Made by a program: the position numbers and the translations under genes
Source of the DNA: JBQTHP01 sp052389755
Lineage (GTDB): Bacteria > Pseudomonadota > Gammaproteobacteria > Steroidobacterales > Steroidobacteraceae
DNA length: 44,458 nt
NCBI GenBank assembly: GCA_052389755.1
Contig: JBQTHP010000195.1
Location: forward strand, 1-44,458
Direction of reading: 5' to 3'
Notes under the pieces: model-generated
The model's database searches: none
Told to the model about the DNA's origin: nothing
The model's input: the letters and a program-made list of their open reading frames with translations, nothing else
Shown: positions 31,417 through 39,917 of the stretch, one piece after another
Position numbering within the stretch: the first letter of the stretch is position 1
Layout: every line of letters starts with the position of its first letter

Positions 31417-33726
31417 ATGACGATCCTGAACACTGGTTCCAAGAGAGCGCTGGCAGTGCGGCTGCTCGCCGCGATCGTGGCGACGGCGATTCCCGCCGCT
31501 CCCGTCCTGGCGCAAACGCAGGGCCTCGAAGAAGTGGTCGTCACCGCGCGCAAGCGCCAGGTCGACATTCAGGACGCTGCGGTCGCGGTTTCTGCAGTAG
31601 CGGGCGAGGATTTCGACCGTTCCAACGTGATCCGGCTGGACAACTTCAACGGCTACGTCCCCGGACTGACGATCGCCAAGAACGACGGCGCAGGACGGGT
31701 AGTCGCGATCCGCGGCATCGGCTGGGAAACGGCGCAGAACCTCAGCACCCAGCCGAGCGTCCTCGTTTACATGGACGGCATCTACGTTGCGAATCCGCTG
31801 TCCATGGGGACAGATCTCGGCGATCTCGAACGCCTGGAGGTCTTTCGCGGTCCTCAAGGTACCGAATTCGGCCAGGGCACGACCGGCGGGGCGATCAACC
31901 TGATCATGAAGAAGCCCGATCCCAAGGACCTCGCCGGCGATCTGGATCTCGCCTTCGGTACATACAACTCGCTCAAGGCGCGCGGTTCGCTGAATGTTCC
32001 GCTGTCCGAGAATCTGGCCGTTCGCGGCTCGATCCAGCGATACAACAGAGATGGATTCGCCGAGATCGAAGGCGGCGCCCTCGACGGTTACGACCTCGAC
32101 GATGCAGATTCCGTCACCGGGACGGCGTCGCTGCTGTGGCAGCCCGCCGACAGCGTGTCCGTGTATCTCTCTGCATTCCTGCAGGATTCCGACCAACACG
32201 CGGCAGCGCAGAAGAACGTGGATGACCCGAATCCCGACGAGCGGGAGCTGAGCCAGGACTTTCCAGGGATATTCAAGCTCCAGAACGCCCTCTATTCGGC
32301 GATCATCGAATGGAACGCGCCCGGAGGCCTGGTCGTGAAGTCGCTCACCGGCCTGCAAGAGCTGGAGAAGGATCAGAGCGTCGACGGCGATCGGCTCAAC
32401 GAAGCGCTGACGGCCATCGATGTCCTGGGGTTCTTCGTGACGACCGCCAACTGGGACGTGCTGACGTTCTGGGACAACGATTCGGACGCCTTCACCCAGG
32501 AGCTGAACGTCTCGCGCCGCGGTGAGCGAGTGGACTGGGTGCTCGGTGCCTACTACCTGGATCATGAGAATTTCAATCACTTTCTTGAGGCAACCGGCCC
32601 GTCGCCGTTTTCGGATTCGATTGATGAGCTCGCGAACCCGTCCGTCGTGACCTTGCCTCCCTTCATGTCGGTGCTGAACTTCGTGGAAGCGAGGACCGTG
32701 ACGCGCAAGGACACGGCGCTCTACGGTCAGTCCACTCTCCGCCTCAACGATCGGTATGCACTTACGGCGGGCATTCGTTACCAGGACGAAGACCAGACGG
32801 ACGAGGCTCTTCAGTTCTTTACCAATCAGTCCAGGCAGGAGACGAACGATGAGGAATTCACGTGGAAAGTCGGGCTCGACGTCGATCTGACCGAGGATCA
32901 TCTCCTGTACGGCCTGATCTCCACCGGTTGGAAGAACGGCGGCACGAACCCTGGCGCCCTGGCAGGCGCGCTGCAGGTCCCGCTGGTATTCGAAGCGGAA
33001 GAGCTGACGTCCTTCGAAATCGGTTCCAAGAACGTCTTCTCCAATAACCGTGTCCGGTTCAACGTCGTCGGCTTCTACTACGACTACGAAAACCTGCAGT
33101 TCACGCAGGAAGACCCGGTTCCGTTTGCCGGCGGTACAGGGAACATTCCGGAAACGGAGGTGTACGGCGTCGAGACCGAGTTCAACTGGCTGCTTGCCGA
33201 CGAATGGCAACTGGATGGCCATCTCACGTGGCTGGATGGGGAGATCAAGACGGATTTCTTTACCCTGGACGTGGTGGACTTCCGGGAAGCGCTTGGGCCG
33301 GGCATCGGCCTCTTCACGCCGGGCGGATTTGCGACTCGCGTGAACCTGAGCCAGACGACGAACCTCAAGGGGAACGAGCCGCCGAAACTGGTGGATCTGA
33401 CGGCGCGCCTCGGGTTGACGAACAACCACACGCTGGGCAATGGAGCGGTGTTCACCTCGCGACTCGACTACATTCATCGCGGCGAATACCAGTACCGCGT
33501 CTTCAACAATCCGCTCGTGGACACAGTGCCGTCCTACGACATCGTCGGTCTCTACTTCCGGTACAAGCCCGCCAACAGCGGTTTTGCATTCTCGTTGAGC
33601 GCGAGCAACGTGCTGGACAAGGACGGCGTCAACTCCCGCTTCAGCAATCCGTTCGCCCTGCTCACGACGAGCGAGGAGTTCATCCCGCCGCGGGAGATCA
33701 TCGCCGCCGTGAGTTATGCCTTCTGA
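31417..33726 (+). CDS. TonB-dependent outer-membrane receptor
   Basis: A 769-residue receptor. Signal peptide about 1-32 (cut VLA/QTQ), a TonB-box-like EEVVVTA at 38-44, and a plug domain with VYMDGIYVANP, LERLEVFRGPQGTEFGQGTTGGAINLIMKKP. A beta-barrel follows, ending in the aromatic AAVSYAF needed for BAM-dependent assembly. The type (VVVTARKRxVDIQDAAVAV) is the one expanded in sphingomonads and oligotrophic gammaproteobacteria, where such receptors take up organic nutrients rather than only iron. ATG 31417 has a GGGGGAG ribosome site. It overlaps the following convergent MFS gene by 29 bases. Confidence 0.95.
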   Translation: MTILNTGSKRALAVRLLAAIVATAIPAAPVLAQTQGLEEVVVTARKRQVDIQDAAVAVSAVAGEDFDRSNVIRLDNFNGYVPGLTIAKNDGAGRVVAIRGIGWETAQNLSTQPSVLVYMDGIYVANPLSMGTDLGDLERLEVFRGPQGTEFGQGTTGGAINLIMKKPDPKDLAGDLDLAFGTYNSLKARGSLNVPLSENLAVRGSIQRYNRDGFAEIEGGALDGYDLDDADSVTGTASLLWQPADSVSVYLSAFLQDSDQHAAAQKNVDDPNPDERELSQDFPGIFKLQNALYSAIIEWNAPGGLVVKSLTGLQELEKDQSVDGDRLNEALTAIDVLGFFVTTANWDVLTFWDNDSDAFTQELNVSRRGERVDWVLGAYYLDHENFNHFLEATGPSPFSDSIDELANPSVVTLPPFMSVLNFVEARTVTRKDTALYGQSTLRLNDRYALTAGIRYQDEDQTDEALQFFTNQSRQETNDEEFTWKVGLDVDLTEDHLLYGLISTGWKNGGTNPGALAGALQVPLVFEAEELTSFEIGSKNVFSNNRVRFNVVGFYYDYENLQFTQEDPVPFAGGTGNIPETEVYGVETEFNWLLADEWQLDGHLTWLDGEIKTDFFTLDVVDFREALGPGIGLFTPGGFATRVNLSQTTNLKGNEPPKLVDLTARLGLTNNHTLGNGAVFTSRLDYIHRGEYQYRVFNNPLVDTVPSYDIVGLYFRYKPANSGFAFSLSASNVLDKDGVNSRFSNPFALLTTSEEFIPPREIIAAVSYAF

Positions 33727-34939
33727 GAGGTGTAGCCGCCACGACATCGAAGGGGAGCAATCGAAGGATCAGCAGCGCGCCGCATATCAGCCCGGCGCCG
33801 ATGACGATGATCGCTGCGCGGTATGAACCGCTCAGGTCGAAAACGAGATCCATCAGAAAGGGTGTGACGCCCTGAGTCAGCACGATCACGCCATAGATCA
33901 CGCCCGAGATCGATCCGTAGTGCCGCACGCCGAAATAGCGCGATAGAAAATACGGCAGCACGCCGTATTCCGTTCCGAGGCCAAGTCCCATCAGGGCGCC
34001 GGCGAGGATCAGCTGTGGATAGCTCGACGTCGACTCGAACAGGATCAGACCCGCGAGTGCTGCCAGGTAGAACGGTGCTGCAATCCAGGGCCTCGGGATC
34101 CGGTCGAGCAGATAGCCGACACCGACTTGCCAGCCGGCGGTCACCATCGAAAAAGTGGCCAGCACCGCCGTAGCTCTGTCGGCCGGCAGGCCTCGATCGA
34201 GCAGCAGCGGTACGACGTGCGCGAAGACGGCGGTCATGCAGCCGGCGCCCAGCGCGATGGCAGCCAATATGATCCAGAATGTGGGCGTCGCGCGCGCTTG
34301 CGCGAGAGTCATCCCGTCGAACTGGCTTGAGCCCTGCACGGCCTCTCGAGCAGTCGCTCGTTCGGGATCGTGCAGCAGCAGATACAGGATCGGAAAACCG
34401 ATGAGGAGAATGGCCGCCGCGATGCCATGATAAGCGCCTCGCCATCCGTTGTCGGTCAGCAGCATGTGGACGAACAGTGGCGAGACCGCCGCGCCGACGC
34501 CGTTGCCCACCCCGCCCACGACACCCAGGAGGAGGCCGCGGTTTCGATCGAACCAGCCGGCGATCACCTTCGTGAACATCACGCTGCTAGGAATCGCGCC
34601 CGCGATTCCTACGAAGGCGTACGCCACATACAGCTGCAGGCGGCTCGCCTCGATCAGCGAAACGCAAGCGACCGACAACGCGAACAGGACGTTGCCAGAC
34701 AGGATGATCGGGCGGGCGCCGTATCGATCGATCATCCGACCGATGACCGGGTAGCTCGCGGCTCCCGACACGGCGACGATGAGAAGCACGAACGAAACCG
34801 CGGAACGGGGCCAGTCGAATTCGCTTGAAATCGGAAGCAGGAACAGGCCGAAGACCGTGTACACCATGGGCGTGATGCTCACGGCGTTGCCGACCGTGCA
34901 GGCAAACACGACACCGGCCGGCCTGGAGATGAGCTTCAA
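33698..34939 (-). CDS. MFS transporter, second
   Basis: A protein of about 413 residues with 12 predicted helices and MFS motifs: VIGRMIDRYGARPIILSG after helix 2, the GWFDRNRGLLLGVVGGVGNGVGAA region, and a cytoplasmic loop with HDPERATAREAV. It resembles monocarboxylate/oxalate-type carriers. TTG 34939 (KLISRPAGVVF follows) is preferred; a further TTG at 34987 is possible and would add 16 atypical residues. It is divergent from the TauD-like gene, and its 3' end runs 29 bases into the receptor gene. Confidence 0.87.
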   Translation of the reverse strand: MKLISRPAGVVFACTVGNAVSITPMVYTVFGLFLLPISSEFDWPRSAVSFVLLIVAVSGAASYPVIGRMIDRYGARPIILSGNVLFALSVACVSLIEASRLQLYVAYAFVGIAGAIPSSVMFTKVIAGWFDRNRGLLLGVVGGVGNGVGAAVSPLFVHMLLTDNGWRGAYHGIAAAILLIGFPILYLLLHDPERATAREAVQGSSQFDGMTLAQARATPTFWIILAAIALGAGCMTAVFAHVVPLLLDRGLPADRATAVLATFSMVTAGWQVGVGYLLDRIPRPWIAAPFYLAALAGLILFESTSSYPQLILAGALMGLGLGTEYGVLPYFLSRYFGVRHYGSISGVIYGVIVLTQGVTPFLMDLVFDLSGSYRAAIIVIGAGLICGALLILRLLPFDVVAATPLRRHNSRRR

Positions 34940-35072
34940 GACGAGTCTTTCATTACAGCCGGGCCGCGCCTGCAATGCGGGGCGCAAGTGAGCGGGCGCA
35001 TCGGTGCAAGACTGGAAAGCGCCGCGCTGCTAGCTTGAATCGCGAGCTCATCCCCAGTGTGCTGGAAGCATC

Positions 35073-35930
35073 ATGAACGCCGTCCCAAGACTCGAGGTCA
35101 GAGAGCTGAAGTCCGGATTCGGCGCCGAAGTACTCGACGCCGACCTGGCGACTGCGGATTCGGAGACGATAGCGGAGGTTGCGCGCGTTTTCGAATTGCA
35201 CGGCGTGCTGCTCGTGCGTGACCAGAAAATGACCCCGGATGATCTGATGCGGTTCCTCGGCCATTTCGGCGAGCTCGAAGATCATACGTTGAAGCAATAC
35301 ACGTTACCCGGCTACCCGAAGATCTACATCCTCTCGAATCGCAAGCATCCCGACGGCCGTCCGATCGGCGCCCACAACGATGGACTGGGTTGGCATACGG
35401 ACTACTCCTACATGCAGGAACCGGTGAAGTGCACGATGCTGTACGCGGTGGAAGTTCCGCCTGAGGGCAGCGATACGCTCGTTGCGGACTGCTGTGGCGC
35501 ATATCGCGCGCTGCCTGAAGAACGAAAGAAGCAGCTCGAGGGCCTGGCCCTGCATCACAGCTATAAGTTCTTCATGGAAACCCGCGAACATGGCCGCATG
35601 AAAATCAGCAAGGAGCTGGAAGAAGCCACGCCGGATGTCGTCCACCCCTTGATACGGACGCATCCCGTGGATGGGCGCAAGGCACTCTGGCCCAGCACCG
35701 GCACCGTGAAGGAAGTGGTCGGCTTACCTGGCGAGAAAGGATTGAACCTGCTCGACGAGCTGGTGACGTTCCTGACTCAGGACCAGTTCGTCCTGCGTCA
35801 CAAGTGGCGTGTCGGTGACGTGTTCGTATTCGATAATCGCTGCACCTTGCACACCGGCACACCCTACGACGATCAGAAATACTATCGTTTGATGCATCGC
35901 ATGTGGGTGAAGGGCGACCGACCTTATTGA
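35073..35930 (+). CDS. TauD/TfdA-family Fe(II)/2-oxoglutarate-dependent dioxygenase
   Basis: A 285-residue oxygenase with the facial triad H108-x-D110 (GWHTDYSY) and distal H260 (TLHTGTPYD). Arg272/Arg276 in YYRLMHRM are candidates for binding 2-oxoglutarate. Family members hydroxylate taurine, 2,4-D, alkyl sulphates or carnitine-like amines, often releasing aldehyde by breaking a C-S, C-O or C-N bond. The substrate is unknown. A GGAAG ribosome site precedes ATG 35073. The next gene starts 29 bases downstream and is probably co-transcribed. Confidence 0.93.
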   Translation: MNAVPRLEVRELKSGFGAEVLDADLATADSETIAEVARVFELHGVLLVRDQKMTPDDLMRFLGHFGELEDHTLKQYTLPGYPKIYILSNRKHPDGRPIGAHNDGLGWHTDYSYMQEPVKCTMLYAVEVPPEGSDTLVADCCGAYRALPEERKKQLEGLALHHSYKFFMETREHGRMKISKELEEATPDVVHPLIRTHPVDGRKALWPSTGTVKEVVGLPGEKGLNLLDELVTFLTQDQFVLRHKWRVGDVFVFDNRCTLHTGTPYDDQKYYRLMHRMWVKGDRPY

Positions 35931-35959
35931 GGAAGGTTGCGCCCTCCTCCGGAGCTGAA

Positions 35960-36784
35960 ATGTCTGCGAGCACCTTGCCCACGCTTTTCGTTCCCCATGG
36001 TGCCGGTCCGTGTTTTTTCATGGACTGGAATCCAGCCGGCACCTGGGACCGGATGGAGGCGTGGCTGCGCGGTGTCGTGAACCTGGTCGGTGCGAAGCCG
36101 CGAGCGATCGTGATCGTGACCGGGCACTGGGAAGCCCACGCGTTCACCGTCAACGCTCAACGCTCGCCGGGGCTGCTCTACGATTACTCCGGCTTTCCGG
36201 AGCACACCTACCGGCTCACGTGGGCCGCGCCCGGCTCACCCGAGCTCGCCGCGAGAGTTCGTCGACTCCTGGCGAACGCAGGTTTCCAGACGGGCGAGGA
36301 CCACAATCGTGGCCTCGACCACGGAGTCTTCATTCCGATGAAGCTCGCGTTCCCGGACGCCGACGTACCCGTTGTGCAGCTCTCGTTGCGAGCGGGTCTG
36401 GATCCCGCTGAGCACCTGGCGGCAGGCTCGGCGCTCGAGCCTTTGCGCCACGAGGGCGTACTGATCATCGGGAGCGGCATGAGCTTTCACAACATGAACC
36501 GGCTGATGCGCAACCTGCACAGTGGCGGCACCGACATCGATCCGGATTCGCAGCGCTTCGATGCCTGGCTCGCCGAAGCGGTCGCCCTGCCTCGCGCGCA
36601 GCGTGAACAACGCCTCGTCGATTGGGCGGATGCCCCCGGCGGCCGAGCATCGCACCCGCGCGAGGAACATCTGCTTCCTCTACACGTAGTCGCCGGCGCG
36701 GCCGGAGAGGATTCAGGCGAGCGAGTATTCCAGGATCAAGTGCTCGGCAGCGTGCAGTCGGCGTTCCGGTTCGGCGCTCCTTGA
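35960..36784 (+). CDS. DODA-type class III extradiol ring-cleavage dioxygenase
   Basis: A 274-residue LigB/DODA-family protein. It has the opening TLFVPHGAGPCFF (H13), VTGHWEAH (H56), GLDHGVFIPM (H121), GSGMSFHNMN and HPREEHLLPLHVVAGAA (H232, H237, H242), which are the usual metal and active-site histidines of DODA-like enzymes. Relatives open catecholic rings, such as DOPA, at the extradiol bond. ATG 35960 is used with a nearby CGGAG; the frame open to 35903 overlaps tauD and is not family-like. Last gene of the island; its stop codon lies in the rpsT -35 element. Confidence 0.92.
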   Translation: MSASTLPTLFVPHGAGPCFFMDWNPAGTWDRMEAWLRGVVNLVGAKPRAIVIVTGHWEAHAFTVNAQRSPGLLYDYSGFPEHTYRLTWAAPGSPELAARVRRLLANAGFQTGEDHNRGLDHGVFIPMKLAFPDADVPVVQLSLRAGLDPAEHLAAGSALEPLRHEGVLIIGSGMSFHNMNRLMRNLHSGGTDIDPDSQRFDAWLAEAVALPRAQREQRLVDWADAPGGRASHPREEHLLPLHVVAGAAGEDSGERVFQDQVLGSVQSAFRFGAP

Positions 36785-36809
36785 CAGCCCGCGGACCCAT
36801 CCGGACAAT
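36781..36809 (+). promoter_or_regulatory. rpsT promoter
   Basis: Consensus -35 TTGACA (36781-36786), 17-base spacer, -10 GACAAT (36804-36809). The predicted start of transcription is about 20 bases before the rpsT GTG. The -35 contains the stop codon of the preceding dioxygenase gene. Confidence 0.65.
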
Positions 36810-36835
36810 GCCGCGCCTTCAAACCAGGACCGCCC

Positions 36836-37099
36836 GTGGCCAACACCAGATCCGCCGAAAAAGCCGCTCGCCAGGCCGAGCAGCACCGTGAACGCAACGT
36901 CGCGATCCGCTCGCGCATGCGTACTGCCTTGCGCAAGGTCACCGCGGCAATCGAAGGCGGGGACAAGCCGAATGCGCAGGCGGCCTACAAGTCGGCGGTG
37001 CCGGTCATCGACTCGCTCGTCACGAAGGGCATGATTCACCGTAACAAGGCGTCCCGGCACAAGAGCCGCCTCAGCGCCCGTATCAAGGGAATGCAGTAG
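36836..37099 (+). CDS. rpsT: 30S ribosomal protein S20
   Basis: An 87-residue, highly basic, alpha-helical 16S rRNA-binding protein. It starts ANTRSAEKAARQAEQHRERN and carries SRMRTALRKVTAAIEGG and NKASRHKSRLSARI, matching S20. The start is GTG; S20 genes often use a non-ATG start, which allows autogenous control. Its 3' end overlaps the convergent obgE gene by 17 bases. Confidence 0.97.
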   Translation: MANTRSAEKAARQAEQHRERNVAIRSRMRTALRKVTAAIEGGDKPNAQAAYKSAVPVIDSLVTKGMIHRNKASRHKSRLSARIKGMQ

Positions 37100-38147
37100 C
37101 CCTCCCCGCCCCCTGCTCCGCGGCGCTGTTCGCGGCAGCGGTTTCTTCGAGGAAGTGCATCACCGCTTCGCTGAGCTCCCGGGTGCCCTTTCCCGTGGCA
37201 CCCGAAATCAGGAACTTCGGTCCCTCGTAGCGCAGTCGCCGCACGATCTCCCGCGCGCGCTTTTCGGCTTCTTCGTCCGGCAGCAGATCCCGCTTGTTGA
37301 GCACGAGCCAGCGCGGCTTCGCCGCGAGCCCTTTGTCGAACTTGTTCAGCTCCGCAACGATCGCGCGCGCGTCCTTGACCGGGTCGGCGTCGGGATCGAG
37401 CGGCGCGATATCGACGAGGTGCAGCAGCACGCGCGTGCGCTGCAGATGCCGGAGGAACCGAATCCCGAGTCCCGCCCCTTCCGCCGCACCCTCGATCAGT
37501 CCGGGGATGTCGGCCATGACGAAGCTGCGATGCTCGCTGACGCTCACGACGCCGAGATTCGGGTGCAGCGTCGTGAAGGGATATTCCGCGACCTTGGGCC
37601 GCGCAGCCGACACGGCGCGTATGAGGGTCGACTTGCCGGCGTTGGGCAGCCCGAGCAGGCCGACATCGGCCACGACCTTCATCTCGAGCTCGAGCGTGCG
37701 CTTCTCGCCGGGCAGACCCGGTCCGAACTGCCGTGGTGCGCGGTTCGTGCTCGATTTGAAGCGCTGGTTTCCCCAGCCGCCCTTGCCGCCGCGGGCCACC
37801 ATCAGTGCATCGCCCTCGCGCGTGAGATCGCCGAGCTCCTCAGCCGTATCCGCATCCCGAACCGTCGTACCGACCGGCACCAGGATGTAGAGATCCTCGC
37901 CGCTGCGACCGGTGCAGTCGCGCGAGCCGCCCGACTCGCCGACCTGAGCCTTGAAAGTCCGCTCTATGCGGAAATCCGCGAGCGTGTTGATGCCCGGGGC
38001 GGCGCGCAGGTAGACGCTGCCGCCGTGGCCACCGTCGCCGCCGTCCGGACCGCCGAGCGGCACGAACTTCTCTCGGCGAAAGCTGGTGCTACCGCGTCCA
38101 CCGTGGCCGGCTTGCACCTTGATCCTCGCTTCGTCGACGAATTTCAT
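37083..38147 (-). CDS. obgE: Obg-family GTPase ObgE/CgtA
   Basis: A 354-residue ribosome-associated GTPase. The glycine-rich Obg domain is N-terminal (MKFVDEARIKVQAGHGGRG, GGPDGGDGGHGGSV), and the G domain has P-loop GLPNAGKST at about 166-174, DIPGLIEGA, NKRD and SGATGKGT. ATG 38147 is chosen as the known Obg start; the frame is open to 38195 only through the terminator hairpin. It follows rpmA after a strong hairpin. It overlaps the rpsT 3' end by 17 bases. Confidence 0.97.
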   Translation of the reverse strand: MKFVDEARIKVQAGHGGRGSTSFRREKFVPLGGPDGGDGGHGGSVYLRAAPGINTLADFRIERTFKAQVGESGGSRDCTGRSGEDLYILVPVGTTVRDADTAEELGDLTREGDALMVARGGKGGWGNQRFKSSTNRAPRQFGPGLPGEKRTLELEMKVVADVGLLGLPNAGKSTLIRAVSAARPKVAEYPFTTLHPNLGVVSVSEHRSFVMADIPGLIEGAAEGAGLGIRFLRHLQRTRVLLHLVDIAPLDPDADPVKDARAIVAELNKFDKGLAAKPRWLVLNKRDLLPDEEAEKRAREIVRRLRYEGPKFLISGATGKGTRELSEAVMHFLEETAAANSAAEQGAGRATAFP

Positions 38148-38152
38148 GCAAA

Positions 38153-38179
38153 CAAAAACCCCGGCACGCGGCCGGGGTT
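38153..38179 (-). terminator. Rho-independent terminator or attenuator between rpmA and obgE
   Basis: Minus strand: AACCCCGGC/GCCGGGGTT 9-bp stem (38157-38179) with a 5-base loop, followed by TTTTTG. It sits 26 bases after rpmA and just before the obgE ATG, so it should end or attenuate rplU-rpmA transcription ahead of obgE. Confidence 0.8.
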
Positions 38180-38205
38180 CGATTCTATTACTCAATAGGC
38201 CGTGA

Positions 38206-38463
38206 TCAGTCCGGCTTCACGCTCACGTAGAGGTGCTGCTCGGCGCCCTTGCGCCTGAACTGCACGACGCCGCTCTTCTTCGCAAACAGCGTGTGATCGG
38301 TGCCGAGACCGACATTGTCGCCGGGGCGCATCGGCGTGCCACGCTGACGCACGAGGATGTTGCCCGCAAGCACGTGCTCGCCGCCGAAGCGCTTCACGCC
38401 CAGCCGTTTGGACTCCGATTCGCGGCCGTTCTTGGTACTACCGCCTGCCTTTTTGTGTGCCAT
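38206..38463 (-). CDS. rpmA: 50S ribosomal protein L27
   Basis: An 85-residue basic protein with the L27 signature: start MAHKKAGGSTKNGRESESKR, GVKRFGGEHVLAGNILVRQRGT, GDNVGLGTDHTLFAKKSG. It acts at the peptidyl-transferase centre of the 50S subunit. Directly downstream of rplU with a 30-base gap. Confidence 0.98.
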   Translation of the reverse strand: MAHKKAGGSTKNGRESESKRLGVKRFGGEHVLAGNILVRQRGTPMRPGDNVGLGTDHTLFAKKSGVVQFRRKGAEQHLYVSVKPD

Positions 38464-38493
38464 GAGCGTTGATCCTCGTACTTGACGCCGCGA

Positions 38494-38808
38494 TCAGCCC
38501 GCGCTGATGTCCGTCACCTTCACCTCGGTGAACGGCTGGCGGTGACCCTTCTGCCGCATGTAATGCTTGCGACGCCGAAATTTGACGATCGAAACCTTGG
38601 GGCCCTTGCCGTGCCGCTCGACGGTGGCAACGACCTTGCCGCCCGGAAGCAGCGGCGAGCCGACCTTGATGTCCGCTCCCTGGCCGACGAGGAGCACCTC
38701 GCCGAACGTGACGGTGGCGCCCAGCTCCGCATCGAGCTTCTCGACGCGCAGTGTCGCGCCCTTCTCGACCCGATACTGCTTGCCGCCCGTGGCGATTACC
38801 GCGTACAT
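38494..38808 (-). CDS. rplU: 50S ribosomal protein L21
   Basis: A 104-residue protein that binds 23S rRNA. It begins MYAVIATGGKQYRVEKGATL and contains GPKVSIVKFRRRKHYMRQKGHRQ, the conserved C-terminal block of L21. ATG 38808 is the family start; the longer open frame upstream is not protein-like. First gene of the rplU-rpmA unit, under the promoter at 38837-38865. Confidence 0.98.
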   Translation of the reverse strand: MYAVIATGGKQYRVEKGATLRVEKLDAELGATVTFGEVLLVGQGADIKVGSPLLPGGKVVATVERHGKGPKVSIVKFRRRKHYMRQKGHRQPFTEVKVTDISAG

Positions 38809-38836
38809 GTTCTCAAGCCCTCGCGAAAGGCCGCGC

Positions 38837-38865
38837 ATTCTACGCAGCCACCCCGGGTCGGTCAA
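38837..38865 (-). promoter_or_regulatory. rplU-rpmA promoter
   Basis: Minus strand TTGACC (38865-38860), 17-base spacer, TAGAAT (38842-38837): a near-consensus sigma-70 promoter, with -10 about 28 bases from the rplU ATG. The gap to ispB is shared by divergent promoters. Confidence 0.75.
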
Positions 38866-38946
38866 ACATCGGATTTTTAAGGGGAAACATCCGCATTCAC
38901 GCGGCCAGGACCGGCAGCACCTCAAGTCCGCTACGATGCTTGAGCG

Positions 38947-39915
38947 ATGACTCTCGACGATATTCGCTCGCTGGTGCGGACGGAGCTCGGTGCCGTCGAT
39001 GCCGTAGTCCGGGAACGGCTGCGCAGCGCCGTGCCGCTCGTGGATCAGGTTGCCGAGCACATCATCGCGGGCGGCGGCAAGCGCCTGCGCCCGCTCCTCG
39101 TGGTACTCGCGGGCCGTGCGTGCGGCGCAACTGGCGCCGCTCATGCGCAGGCCGCCGCGATCATCGAGTTCATCCACACCGCCACGCTCCTGCACGACGA
39201 CGTCGTGGACAGCTCATCGCAGCGCCGCGGCCGCGCGACCGCGAATCAGGTGTTCGGCAATCAGGCGAGCGTGCTCGTCGGGGATTTCGTCTACTCGCGC
39301 GCGTTCCAGATGATGGCCGCGCTCAGCTCGCAGCGCGTCATCGGGATCATGGCCGACACGACCAACGTGATCGCCGAGGGCGAGGTGCTGCAGCTCATGA
39401 ATGCGCACGACGCCGACACGAGCGAGCAGCGCTACCTCGAGGTGATCTATCGCAAGACCGCGCGGCTTTTCGAAGCCGGCGCGCAGATCGCGGCGGTGCT
39501 CGCCGAGCAGAGCTCGACGGTCGAGCACGCGCTTGCCGAGTACGGCAAGCACCTCGGCATGGCGTATCAGCTCATCGACGACGTGCTCGACTATCGATCG
39601 AACCCGGCCGAGCGCGGCAAGAATCTCGGGGATGATCTTGCGGAAGGCAAGCCGACGCTGCCCCTCATCCATGCGTTGCGGAACGGCACGCCGAAAAAGC
39701 AGGCGATGATCCGCCGTGCGATCAAAGAGGGTGACCTCGGCCAGCTCGGGCCGATCATCGATGCGATCGAATCATCCGGCGGGCTCGACTACGCATCGGC
39801 GCTCGCCGTGAATGAGAGCGAGCTCGCGCTCGCAGCGCTCGCGCCGGTGCCGGATTCAAAATTCAAAGCGGGGCTGGGAGCGCTCGCACGCTTCGCGGTC
39901 ACGCACACCTTCTAG
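38947..39915 (+). CDS. ispB: Octaprenyl (polyprenyl) diphosphate synthase
   Basis: A trans-prenyl transferase making the ubiquinone side chain. The 322-residue protein has GGGKRLRP, the first aspartate motif DDVVD (84-88), the second DDVLD (211-215) and the GKPTLPLIHAL block. ATG 38947; divergent from rplU as in E. coli and Pseudomonas. Chain length cannot be read with certainty, though Ala residues before DDVVD suggest a long product. Confidence 0.96.
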   Translation: MTLDDIRSLVRTELGAVDAVVRERLRSAVPLVDQVAEHIIAGGGKRLRPLLVVLAGRACGATGAAHAQAAAIIEFIHTATLLHDDVVDSSSQRRGRATANQVFGNQASVLVGDFVYSRAFQMMAALSSQRVIGIMADTTNVIAEGEVLQLMNAHDADTSEQRYLEVIYRKTARLFEAGAQIAAVLAEQSSTVEHALAEYGKHLGMAYQLIDDVLDYRSNPAERGKNLGDDLAEGKPTLPLIHALRNGTPKKQAMIRRAIKEGDLGQLGPIIDAIESSGGLDYASALAVNESELALAALAPVPDSKFKAGLGALARFAVTHTF

Positions 39916-39917
39916 AT

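Noticed and set aside
31303..33747. A very long minus-strand open frame opposite the TonB receptor
   Set aside because: Its translation has no signal peptide, membrane segment or family motif, and the plus-strand frame is an unmistakable receptor. High GC makes long antisense frames common.
16400..36784. A prophage or integrative element
   Set aside because: No integrase, phage or conjugation genes and no attachment repeats at the edges; all genes are metabolic, transport or regulatory.
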